DNA of 64,000 nucleotides from Hydractinia symbiolongicarpus. Taxonomy: Eukaryota > Cnidaria > Hydrozoa > Anthoathecata > Hydractiniidae. Location of the stretch: contig NC_079877.1 in NCBI RefSeq assembly GCF_029227915.1, positions 6,884,001 through 6,948,000 on the forward strand. Direction: 5' to 3'. Every line of letters starts with the position of its first letter. Position 1 is the stretch's first letter. A model generated the notes under the pieces. The model did not search any database. It saw nothing but the letters and a program-made list of their open reading frames with translations, and had not been told where the DNA came from. Shown in pieces: positions 51,542 through 63,388 of this stretch. The position numbers and the translations under genes were made by a program.

Positions 51542-54500
51542 ACATTCTTCTTAATTTGACATGGTTGTAGGAACTCAGCGATTACACGGGACCCTGAGGT
51601 AGCGATTCATTTAAAAATATAGTTAAATAAGTCAATTTTACTGTGGGACCAATCCTAGCCGTTAGCGCGCGCTGAAGATATAGAGACAGTTTCGAAAACA
51701 CCATTTCATTGACTTTCTAACGGTGTCAATCCGTTTGAGTTACAACGGTTGCGTCACACATTCGTACCAACATGTATTTAGTGATTTTTCTCCGATATTA
51801 CTAAGTTGTATCGCTTTCAACAGTAAAACGATTGACTGTGGGACTTAATTGAACTGATTTTGGACTTTGACCTTATAAATGTGATAAGTGAGCCATTTTG
51901 ACTACAAGAAATAACATTCTTCTTAAATTTACATGATTGCTGGAACTCAGCGATTACACTGGGCGCTGTGGTTGCGCTTTATTTGAAAATTAAGAAAATA
52001 AGTTATTTTTTAGTGTGGGACCAATCCTAGCCGTTATCGCGCATTGAAGAGATAAAGACAGTTTCAAAAACTACATTTTATTGACTTTCTAACGGTGTCA
52101 ATCCAGTGGAGTTACAACGGTTGCGTCACATATTCGCACCAACATGTATTTAGTGATTTTCTTCCGATATTACTAAGTTGTGTTTTTTTTAACAGTGAAA
52201 CGATTGACTGTGGGAGTTAATTGAATGATTCTGGACTGTGACCTTACAAATGTGATGAAGGAGCTAGTTGGTCTCCAAGAAATAACATTCTTCTTAATTT
52301 GACATGATTGCTGGAATTCAGCGATTACATTAGGCTCTGTGGTAGCGCTTTATTTAAAAACTTAGATAAATAAGTTTTTTTTTACTGGAGGGCCGATCCT
52401 GGCCGTTAGCACGTGCTGAATAAATAGGAACAGTTCCAAAGGCTATATTTCATTGACTTACTAACGGTATAAATCCGTTTGAGTTACAGCGGTTGTATTT
52501 AGCGACAGTATTCGGATATTACTAGGTTGCATCGCTTTTAACAGTGAAACGATTGACTGTGGGACTTAATTGAACTGATTTTGGACTGTGACCTTATAAA
52601 TGTTATAAGTGAGAAAATTGGACTCTAAGAAATGACATTCTTCTTAATTTGACATGATTGTAGGAACTCAGCGATTACACTGGACCCTGTGGTAGCGATT
52701 CATTTAAAAATTTAGATAAATAAGTCAATTTTACTGTGGGACCAATCGTAGCCGTTAGCGCGCGCTGAAGATATAGAGACAGTTTCGAAAACTCCATTTC
52801 ATTGACTTTCTAACGGGGTCAATCCATTTGAGTTACAACGGTTGCGTCACACATTCGTACCAACAAGTATTTAGTGATTTTTTTCCGATATTACTAAGTT
52901 GTATCGCTTTCAACAGTGAAACGATTGACTGTGGGACTTAATTGAACTGATTTTGGACTTCGACCTTATAAATGTGATAAATGAGCGATTTTGACTACAA
53001 GAAATAACATTCTTCTTAACTTTACATGATTGCTGGAACTCAGCGATTACACTGGGCGCTGTGGTAGCGCTTTATTTAAAAATTAAGAAAATAAGTTATT
53101 TTTTAGTGTGGGACCAATCCTAGCCGTTATCGCGCATTGAAGAAATAGAGACAGTTTCAAAAACTACATTTTATTGACTTTCTAACGGTGTCAATCCAGT
53201 GGAGTTACAACGGTTGCGTCTCATATTCGCACCAACATGTATTTAGTGATTTTCTTCCGATATTACTAAGTTGTGTTTTTTTTAACAGTGAAACGATTGA
53301 CTGTGGGACTTAATTGAATGATTCTGGACTGTGACCTTACAAATGTGATGAAGGAGCTAATTGGTCTCCAAGGAATAACATTCTTCTTAATTTGACATGA
53401 TTGCTGGAATTCAGCGATTACATTAGGCTCTGTGGTAGCGCTTTATTTAAAAACTTAGATAAATAAGTTTTTTCTTACTGGGGGACCGATCCTGGCCGTT
53501 AGCACGTGCTGAATAAATAGGAACAGTTCCAAAGGCTATATTTCATTGACTTACTAACGGTATAAATCCGTTTGAGTTACAGCGGTTGTATTTAGCGACA
53601 GTATTCGGATATTACTAGGTTGCATCGCTTTTAACAGTGAAACGTTTGACTGTGGGACTTAATTGAACTGATTTTAGTCTTTGACCTTATAAATGTGATA
53701 AATGAGCCAGTTTGACTACAACAAATAACATTCTTCTTAATTTGACATGATTGCTGGAACTCAGCGATTACGCTGGGCGCTGTGGTAGCGCTTTATTAAA
53801 CAATTAAGACAAATTAGTCATTTTTTACTGTGGGACTAGTCCTAGCCGTTAGTTCGGCCTGAAGAAATAGAGACCGTTTCAAAAACTACATTTCATTGAT
53901 TTTCTAACGGTGTCCATCCGTTTGAGTTACAACATTGTCGTCACATATTCGTACCAGCATGTATTTAGTGATTTTTTTCCGATATTACTAAGTTGCATTG
54001 CTTTTAACAGGGAAACGATTGACCGTGGGACTTAATTGAACTGATTCTGGACTGTAACCTTATGAATGCGATAAATGAGCCAATTGGACTCCAAGAATAA
54101 CATTCTTCTTAATTCGACATGATTGCTGGAATTCAGCGAGTACACTAGGATCTGTGGTATCGCTTTATTTAAAAATTAGGAAAATAAGTTATTTTTAAGT
54201 GTGGGACCAATCCTAGCCGTTATCGCGCATTGAAGAAATAGAGAGAGTTTCAAAAACTACATTTCATGGACTTTCTAACGGTGTCAATCCGGTGGAGTTA
54301 CAACGGTTGCGACACAAATTCGCACCAACATGTATTTAATGATTTTCTTCCGATAAATCTAAGTTGTATTTTTTTTTAACAGTGAAACGATTGACTGTGG
54401 GAATTAATTGAACTTATTCTGGACTGTGACCTTATAAATGTGATGAATGAGCTAATTGTTCGCCAAGGAATAACATTCTTCTTAATTTGACATGATAGCT

Positions 54501-56231
54501 GGAACTCAGCGATTACGCTGGGCGCTGTGGAAGCGCTTTATTAAAAAATTAAGACAAATAAGTCATTCTTTACTGTGGGACCAATCGTAGCCGTTGTCGC
54601 GCGCTGAAAAAATAGCGACAGTTTCAAAAACTACATTTCAATGACGTTCCAACGGTGTCAGTCCGTTTGATTTACAACGGTTAAGTCACATATTTGTACC
54701 AACATGTATTTAGCGATATTTTTCTCATATTACTAGTTTGCATCGCTTTTAACAGTGAAACGATTGACTGTGGGACTTAGTTGAACTGACTTTGGACTGT
54801 GACCTTATAAATGTTATAAGTGAGACAATTGGACTCCGAGAAATGACATTCTTCTTAATTTGACATGGTTGTAGGAACTCAGCGATTACACTGGACCCTG
54901 AGGTAGCGATTCATTTAAAAATTTAGATAAATAAGTCAATTTTACTGTGGGACTAACTTGAGTTACAACGGTTGCGTCACACATTCGTACCAACATGTAT
55001 TTAGTGATTTTTCTCCGATATTACTAAGTTGTATCGCTTTCAACAGTAAAACGATTGACTGTGGGACTTAGTTGAACTGATTTTGGACTTTGACCTTATA
55101 AATGTGATAAGTGAGCCATTTTGACTACAAGAAATAACATTCTTCTTAAATTGACATAATTGCTGGAATTCAGCGATTACATTAGGATCTGAGGTAGCGC
55201 TTTATTTAAAAACTTAGATAAATAAGTTTTTTCTTACTGGGGGAATAATCCTGGCCGTTAGCACGTGCTGAATAAATAGGAACAGTTCCAAAGGCTACAT
55301 TTCATTGACTTACTCACGGTGTCAATATGTTTGAGTTACAACGGTTGCGTCACATATTCGCACCAACATGTATTTAGTGATTTTCTTCTGATATTACTAA
55401 GTTGTATTGCTTTTAACATTGAAACGATTGACTGTGGGAATTAATTGAACTGATTCTGGAATGTGACCTAATAAATGTGATAAATGAGCCAATTGGTCTC
55501 CAAGGAAAATATTCTTATTAATTTGAAATGATTGCTTGAACTCTGCAATTACATTAGGCTCTGTGGGAGCGCTTTATTTAAAAACTTAGATAAATAAGTC
55601 TTTTGTTACTGTGGGACCAATCCTGGCCGTTAGCCCGCGCTGAATAAATAGGAACAGTTCCAAAGACTACATTTCATTGACTTTCTGACGGCATAAATCC
55701 GTTTGAGTTACAACGGTTGTACTTAGCGATAGTATTTGGATATTACTAGGTTGCATCGCTTTTAACAGTGAAACGTTTGACTGTGGGACTTAATTGAACT
55801 GATTTTAGTCTTTGACCTTATAAATGTGATAAATGAGCCAGTTTGACTACAACAAATAACATTCTTCTTAATTTGACATGATTGCTGGAACTCAGCGATT
55901 ACGCTGGGCGCTGTGGTAGCGCTTTATTAAAAAACTTAGATAAATAAGTCATTTTTTACTGAGGGACGAATCCTAGTCGTTAGTTCGCGTTGAAGAAATA
56001 GAGACAGTTTCGAAAACTATTTTTCATTGACTTTCTAACAGTTTTAATCCGTTTGAGTTGCAACGGTTGCGTCAAATATTCGTACCAACATGTATTTAGT
56101 GACTTTGTTCCGGTATTACTAAGTTGTATCGCTTTCAACAGTGAAACGATTGACTGTGGGACTTAATTGAACTGATTTTGGAATGTGAACTTATAAGTGT
56201 GATAAGTGAGACAAGTGGATTCCAAGAAATA
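51542..56231. repeat. Region F, 14-monomer higher-order unit, copy 2 (incomplete)
   Basis: Monomers start at 51542, 51914, 52285, 52635, 53007, 53378, 53728, 54100, 54473, 54846, 55137, 55509 and 55859, thirteen partners of copy 1. Collinearity ends inside the thirteenth: from about 55950 the sequence is y type ('ctgagggacgaatcctagtcg') where copy 1 has D7 type. The fourteenth place (56232) is taken by an 88-bp mini-monomer. Confidence 0.92.
54846..55136. repeat. D1 monomer with 81-bp deletion, copy in second 14-monomer unit
   Basis: 291 bp, +5,063 bp from the 49783 copy, with the join 'gggactaacttgag' near 54951-54962. Shares 'ctgaggtagcgattc' and 'gacatggttgtagg' with the other three. Confidence 0.92.
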
Positions 56232-56319
56232 ACATTCTTCTTAATTTGACATGATTGCCGAAACTCAGGACTTTGACCTTGTAAATGTGATAAATGAGCA
56301 ATTTTGACTATAAGAAATA
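56232..56319. repeat. 88-bp mini-monomer, copy 1
   Basis: The first 37 bases (acattcttctt ... gccgaaactcag) are followed directly at 56268/56269 by 'gactttgaccttgtaaatg', which normally sits some 285 bases later. The preceding tail ('cttataagtgtgataagtg', 'gagacaagtggattcc') and 'gccgaaactcag' are features of the region C subfamily, which is otherwise found about 31 kb away. Confidence 0.9.
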
Positions 56320-57810
56320 ACATTCTTCTTAATTTGACATGATTGCTGGAACTCAGCGATTACACTGGGCGCTGTGGTGGCGCTTTATTTAAAAATTAAG
56401 ATAAATAAATCGTTTTTTACTGTGGGACCAATCCTAGCCGTTATCGCGCGCAGAAGAAATAGAGACAGTTTCAAAAACTACATTTCATTGACTTTCTAAC
56501 GGTGTCAATCCGTTTGAGTTACAACGGTTGCGTCACACATTCGTACGAACATGTATTTAGTGACTTTCTTCCGGTATTACTAAGTTGTATCGCTTTCAAC
56601 AGTGAAACGATTGACTGTGGGACTTAATTGAACTGATTTTAGACTTTGACCTTATAAATGTGATAAATGAGCAATTTTGACTACAAGAAATAACATTCTC
56701 CTTAATTTGACATGATAGCTAGAACTCAGCGATTACGCTGGGCGTAGTGGTAGCGCTTTATTAAAAAATTAAGACAAATAAGTCATTCTTTACTGTGGGA
56801 CCAATCGTAGCCGTTGTCGCGCGCTGAAAAAATAGCGACAGTTTCAAAAACTACATTTCAATGACGTTCTAACGGTGTTAGTCCGTTTAATTTACAACGG
56901 TTGAGTCACATATTTGTACCAACATGTATTTAGCGATATTTTTCTCAAATTACTAGTTTGCATCGTTTTTAACTGTGAAACGATTGACTGTGGGACTTAA
57001 TTGTACTGACTTTGGACTTTGACCTTATAAATGTTATAAGTGAGACAATTGGACTCCAAGAAATGACATTCTTCTTAATTTGACATGGTTGTAGGAACTC
57101 AGCGATTACACTGGACCCTGAGGTAGCGATTCATTTAAAAATTTAGATAAATAAGTCAATTTTACTGTGGGACCAATCCTAGCCGTTAGCGCGCGCTGAA
57201 GATATAGAGACAGTTTCGAAAACACCATTTCATTGACTTTCTAACGGTGTCAATCCGTTTGAGTTACAACGGTTGCGTCACACATTCGTACCAACATGTA
57301 TTTAGTGATTTTTCTCCGATATTACTAAGTTGTATCGCTTTCAACAGTAAAACGATTGACTGTGGGACTTAATTGAACTGATTTTGGACTTTGAGCTTAT
57401 AAATGTGATAAGTGAGCCATTTTGACTACAAGAAATAACATTCTTCTTAAATTTACATGATTGCTGGAACTCAGCGATTACACTGGGCGCTGTGGTTGCG
57501 CTTTATTTGAAAATTAAGATAAATAAGTCATTTTTTACTGTGGGACGAATCCTAGTCGTTAGTTCGCGCTGAAGAAATAGAGACAGTTTCAAAAACTATT
57601 TTTCATTGACTTTCTAACAGTTTTAATCCGTTTGAGTTTCAACGGTTGCGTCACATATTCGCACCAACATGTATTTAGTGATTTTGTTCCGGTATTACTA
57701 AGTTGTATCGCTTTCAACAGTGAAACGATTGACTGTGGGACTTAATTGAACTGATTTTGGAATGTGAACTTATAAGTGTGATAAGTGAGACAAGTGGATT
57801 CCAAGAAATA

Positions 57811-57898
57811 ACATTCTTCTTAATTTGACATGATTGCCGAAACTCAGGACTTTGACCTTGTAAATGTGATAAATGAGCAATTTTGACTATAAGAAATA
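57811..57898. repeat. 88-bp mini-monomer, copy 2
   Basis: Same join as at 56268, here at 57847/57848, with the same region C-like upstream tail. It is 1,579 bp from copy 1, that is, four ordinary monomers plus one mini-monomer. Confidence 0.9.
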
Positions 57899-59017
57899 AC
57901 ATTCTTCTTAATTTGACATGATTGCTGGAACTCAGCGATTACACTGGGCGCTGTGGTAGCGCTTTATTTAAAAATTAGGATAAATAAATCGTTTTTTTCT
58001 GTGGGACCAATCCTAGCCGTTATCGCGCGCAGAAGAAATAGAGACAGTTTCAAAAACTACATTTCATTGACTTTCTAACGGTGTCAGTCCGTTTGAGTTA
58101 CAACGGTTGCGTCACATATTCGTACGAACATGTATTTAGTGATTTTCTTCCGGTATTACTAAGTTGTATCGCTTTCAACAGTGAAACGATTGACTGTGGG
58201 ACTTAATTGAACTGATTTTAGACTTTGACCTTATAAATGTGATAAATGAGCAATTTTGACTACAAGAAATAACATTCTCCTTAATTTGACATGATTGCTG
58301 GAACTCAGCGATTACACTGGGCGCTGTGGTAGCACTTTATTTAAAAATTAGGATTAATAAGTCATTTTTTACTGTGGGACGAATCCTAGTCGTTAGTTCG
58401 CGCTGAAGAAATAGAGACAGTTTCAAGAACTACATTTCATTGACTTTCTAACAGTTTTAATCCGTTTGAGTTGCAACGGTTGCGTCACACATTCGTACCA
58501 ACATATATTTAGTGATTTTTCTCCGATATTACTAAGTTGTATCGCTTTCAACAGTAAAACGATTGACTGTGGGACTTAATTGAACTGATTTTGGACTTTG
58601 ACCTTATAAATGTGTTAAGTGAGCCATTTTGACTACAAGAAATAACATTCTTCATAAATTTACATGATTGCTGGAACTCAGCGATTACACTGGGCGCTGT
58701 GGTTGCGCTTTATTTGAAAATTAAGATAAATAAGTCATTTTTTACTGTGGGACGAATCCTAGTCGTTAGTTCGCGCTAAAGAAATAGAGACAGTTTCAAA
58801 AACTACATTTCATTGACTTTCTAACAGTTTTAATCCGTTTGAGTTGCAACGGTTGCGTCACATATTCGCACCAACATGTATTTAGTGATTTTGTTCCGGT
58901 ATTACTAAGTTGTATCGCTTTCAACAGTGAAACGATTGACTGTGAGACTTAATTGAACTGATTTTGGAATGTGAACTTATAAGTGTGATAAGTGAGACAA
59001 GTGGATTCCAAGAAATA

Positions 59018-59105
59018 ACATTCTTCTTAATTTGACATGATTGCCGAAACTCTGGACTTTGACCTTGTAAATGTGATAAATGAGCAATTTTGGCTATAAG
59101 AAATA
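59018..59105. repeat. 88-bp mini-monomer, copy 3
   Basis: Same join at 59054/59055 but with 'aaactctggactttg' and 'ttttggctataag', two private changes. It is 1,207 bp from copy 2, one full monomer fewer than the spacing between copies 1 and 2. Confidence 0.9.
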
Positions 59106-59476
59106 ACATTCTTCTTAATTTGACATGATTGCTGGAACTCAGCGATTACACTGGGCGCTGTGGTAGCACTTTATTTAAAAATTAAGATTAATAAGTCATT
59201 TTTTACTGTGGGACGAATCCTAGTCGTTAGTTCGCGCTGAAGAAATAGAGACAGTTTCAAAAACTACATTTCATTGACTTTCTAACAGTTTTAATCCGTT
59301 TGAGTTGCAACGGTTGCGTCACATATTCGCACCAACATGTATTTAGTGATTTTCTTCCGATATTACTAAGTTGTGTTTTTTTAACAGTGAAAGGATTGAC
59401 TGTGGGAGTTATATGAATGATTCTGGACTGTGACCATACAAATGTGATGAAGGAGCTAATTGGTCTCCAAGGAATA

Positions 59477-60570
59477 ACATTCTTCTTAATTTGACATGAT
59501 TGCTGAAATTCGGCGATTACATTAGGCTCTGTGGTAGCGCTTTATTTAAAAACTTAGATAAATAAGTTTTTTCTTACTGGGGGACCAATCCTGGCCGTTA
59601 GCACGTGCTGAATAAATAGGAACAGCTCCAAAGGCTATATTTCATTGACTTACTAACGGTATAAATCCGTTTGAGTTACAGCGGTTGTATTTAGCGACAG
59701 TATTCGGATATTACTAGGTTGCATCGCTTTTAACAGTGAAACGTTTGACTGTGGGACTCAATTGAACTGATTTTAGTCTTTGACCTTATAAATGTGATAA
59801 ATGAGCCAGTTTGACTACAACAAATAACATTCTTCTTAATTTGACATGATTGCTGGAACTCAGCGATTACGCTGGGCGCTGTGGTAGCGCTTTATTAAAC
59901 AATTAAGACAAGTAAGTCATTTTTTACTGTGGGACTAGTCCTAGCCGTTAGTTCGGCCTGAAGAAATAGAGACAGTTTCAAAAACTACATTTCATTGATT
60001 TTCTAACGGTGTCCATCCGTTCGAGTTACAACATTGTCGTCACATATTCGTACCAACATGTATTTAGTGATTTTTTTTCCGATATTACTAAGTTGCATTG
60101 CTTTTAACAGTAAAACGATTGACTGTGGGACTTAATTGAACTGATTCTGGACTGTAACTTTATGAATGCGATAAATGAGCCAATTGGACTCCAAGAATAA
60201 CATTCTTCTTAATTCGACATGATTGCTGGTATTCAGCGAGTACACTAGGCTCTGTGGTATCGCTTTATTTAAAAATTAGGAAAATAAGTTATTTTTAAGT
60301 GTGGGACCAATCCTAACCGTTATCGCGCATTGAAGAAATAGAGAGAGTTTCAAAAACTACATTTCATTGACTTTCTAACGGTGTCAATCCGGTGGAGTTA
60401 CAACGGTCGCGTCACAAATTCGCACCAACATGTATTTAATGATTTTCTTCCGATAAATCTAAGTTGTATTTTTTTTAACATTGAAACGATTGACTGTGGG
60501 AATTAATTGAACTGATTCTGGAATGTGACCTAATAAATTTGATAAATGAGCCAATTGGTCTCCAAGGAAA
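59477..60570. repeat. D4-D5-D6 segment copied from region F
   Basis: Monomers 59477 (D4, 350 bp), 59827 (D5) and 60200 (D6) match 53378, 53728 and 54100 at +6,099 to +6,100 bp and 48316, 48666 and 49038 further left. Shared markers include 'gttacagcggttgtatttag', 'attaaacaattaagaca' and 'gataaatctaagttg'. Confidence 0.88.
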
Positions 60571-61978
60571 ACATTTTTATTAATTTGAAATGACTGCTTG
60601 AATTCAGGGATTACATTAGGCTCTGTGGGAGCGCTTTATTTAAAAATTTAGATAAATATGTTTTTTCTTACTGGGGGAAAAATCCTGGCCGTTAGCACGT
60701 GCTGAATAAATAGGAACAGTTCCAAAAGCTACATTTCATTGACTTACTAACGGTGTCAATCCGTTTGAGTTACAACGGTTGCGTCACATATTTGCACCAA
60801 CATGTATTTAGTGATTTTCTTCTGATATTACTAAGTTGTATTTTTTTAACATTGAAACGATTGACTGTGTGAATTAATTCAACTAACTTTGGACTGTGAC
60901 CTGATAAATGTGATAAATGAGACAATTGGACTCCAAGAAATAACATTCTTCTTAATTTGACGTGAATGCCGGACTTTAGCGATTAAATTGGGCGCTGTGG
61001 TAGCGCTTCATTTAAAAACTTAGATAAATAAGTCATTCTTTACTGTGGGACCAATCGTAGCCGTTGTCGCGCGCTGAAAAAATAGCGACAGTTTCAAAAA
61101 CCACATTTCAATGACGTTCTAACGGTGTCAGTCCGTTTGATTTACAACGGTTGAGTCACATATTTGTACCAACATGTATTTAGCGATATTTTTCTCATAT
61201 TACTAGTTTGCATCGCTTTTAACAGTGAAACGATCGACTGTGGGACTTAATTGAACTGACTTTGGACTGTGACCTTATAAATGTTAAAAGTGAGACAATT
61301 GGACTCCGAGAAATGACATTCTTCTTAATTTGACATGGTTGTAGGAACTCAGCGATTACACTGGACCCTGAGGTAGCGATTCATTTAAAAATTTAGATAA
61401 ATAAGTCAATTTTACTGTGGGACCAATTTGAGTTACAACGGTTGCGTCACACATTCGTACCAACATGTATTTAGTGATTTTTCTCCGATATTACTAAGTT
61501 GTATCGCTTTCAACAGTAAAACGATTGACTGTGGGACTTAGTTGAACTGATTTTGGACTTTGACCTTATAAATGTGATAAGTGAGCCATTTTGACTACAA
61601 GAAATAACATTCTTCTTAATTTGACATGATTGCTGGAATTCAGCGATTACATTAGGCTCTGTGGGAGCGCTTTATTTAAAAACTTAGATAAATAAGTTTT
61701 TTCTTACTGGGGGAAAAATCCTGGCCGTTAGCACGTGCTGAATAAATAGGAACAGTTCCAAAAACTACATTTCATTGACTTTCTAACGGTGTCAATCCGG
61801 TGGAGTTACAACGGTTGCGTCACAAATTCGCACCAACATGTATTTAATGATTTTCTTCCGATAAATCTAAGTTGTATTTTTTTTAACATTGAAACGATTG
61901 ACTGTGGGAATTAATTGAACTGATTCTGGAATGTGACCTAATAAATGTGATAAATGAGCCAATTGGTCTCCAAGGAAA
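60571..61978. repeat. 1,409-bp tetramer higher-order repeat, copy 1
   Basis: Monomers 60571 ('aaatgactgcttgaattcag', 'tgtgggagcgc'), 60943 (D8: 'gtgaatgccggactttag', 'gattaaattggg'), 61316 (291-bp D1) and 61607 (D4-like 5' part with D6-like 3' part). Offsets to the next copy are 1,408, 1,409, 1,409 and 1,409. The 3' half of 61607 carries the D6 tail 'caatccggtggag'. Confidence 0.92.
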
Positions 61979-63388
61979 ACATTTTTATTAATTTGAAATG
62001 ACTGCTTGAATTCAGGGATTACATTAGGCTCTGTGGGAGCGCTTTATTTAAAAATTTAGATAAATAAGTTTTTTCTTACTGGGGGAAAAATCCTGGCCGT
62101 TAGCACGTGCTGAATAAATAGGAACAGTTCCAAAAGCTACATTTCATTGACTTACTAACGGTGTCAATCCGTTTGAGTTACAACGGTTGCGTCACATATT
62201 CGCACCAACATGTATTTAGTGATTTTCTTCTGATATTACTAAGTTGTATTTTTTTTAACATTGAAACGATTGACTGTGGGAATTAATTCAACTAACTTTG
62301 GACTGTGACCTGATAAATGTGATAAATGAGACAATTGGACTCCAAGAAATAACATTCTTCTTAATTTGACGTGAATGCTGGACTTTAGCGATTAAATTGG
62401 GCGCTGTGGTAGCGCTTCATTTAAAAAATTATATAAATAAGTCATTCTTTACTGTGGGACCAATCGTAGCCGTTGTCGCGCGCTGAAAAAATAGCGACAG
62501 TTTCAAAAACCACATTTCAATGACGTTCTAACGGTGTCAGTCCGTTTGATTTACAACGGTTGAGTCACATATTTGTACCAACATGTATTTAGCGATATTT
62601 TTCTCATATTACTAGTTTGCATCGCTTTTAACAGTGAAACGATTGACTGTGGGACTTAATTGAACTGACTTTGGACTGTGACCTTATAAATGTTAAAAGT
62701 GAGACAATTGGACTCCGAGAAATGACATTCTTCTTAATTTGACATGGTTGTAGGAACTCAGCGATTACACTGGACCCTGAGGTAGCGATTCATTTAAAAA
62801 TTTAGATAAATAAGTCAATTTTACTGTGGGACCAATTTGAGTTACAACGGTTGCGTCGCACATTCGTACCAACATGTATTTAGTGATTTTTCTCCGATAT
62901 TACTAAGTTGTATCGCTTTCAACAGTAAAACGATTGACTGTGGGACTTAGTTGAACTGATTTTGGACTTTGACCTTATAAATGTGATAAGTGAGCCATTT
63001 TGACTACAAGAAATAACATTCTTCTTAATTTGACACGATTGCTGGAATTCAGCGATTGCATTAGGCTCTGTGGTAGCGCTTTATTTAAAAACTTAGATAA
63101 ATAAGTTTTTTCTTACTGGGGGGACAATCCTGGCCGTTAGCACGTGCTGAATAAATAGGAACAGTTCCAAAGGCTACATTTTATTGACTTACTCACGGTG
63201 TCAATATGTTTGAGTTACAACGGTTGCGTCACATATTCGCACCAACATGTATTTAGTGATTTTCTTCTGATATTACTAAGTTGTATTTTTTTTAACAGTG
63301 AAACGATTGACTGTGGGAATTAATTGAAGTGATGCTGCACTGTGACCTTATAAATGTGATAAATGAGCTACTTGGTCTCCAAGGAATA
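61979..63388. repeat. 1,409-bp tetramer higher-order repeat, copy 2
   Basis: Monomers 61979, 62352, 62725 (291 bp) and 63016, nearly identical to copy 1 for the first three. The fourth (63016) differs in its 3' half: 'actcacggtgtcaatatgtttg' as in region F (50074 and 55137 monomers), where copy 1 has 'caatccggtggag'. Confidence 0.9.

Larger units (their letters stand above)
56232..59476. repeat. Region F': three blocks led by mini-monomers
   Basis: Monomers start at 56232 (mini), 56320, 56693, 57066, 57438; 57811 (mini), 57899, 58272, 58645; 59018 (mini) and 59106. Before each mini lies a y-type monomer with 'ttgttccggtattac' in its 3' part (55859, 57438, 58645). The monomers at 56320 and 57899 share 'ataaataaatcgtttttt'; those at 58272 and 59106 share 'gtagcactttattt' and 'gattaataagtc'. 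The monomer 59106 switches near 59355 to a D3-type tail ('gttgtgttttttt', 'gaatgattctgg'), leading back into D4-D5-D6 order. Confidence 0.86.

Noticed and set aside
56135-59109. Three near-identical 62-codon minus-strand open frames (56135-56323, 57714-57902, 58921-59109)
   Set aside because: Their similarity comes from DNA-level duplication of the mini-monomer block. The frame exists only because the 88-bp mini-monomer brings two stop-poor stretches together; no coding signature is visible.
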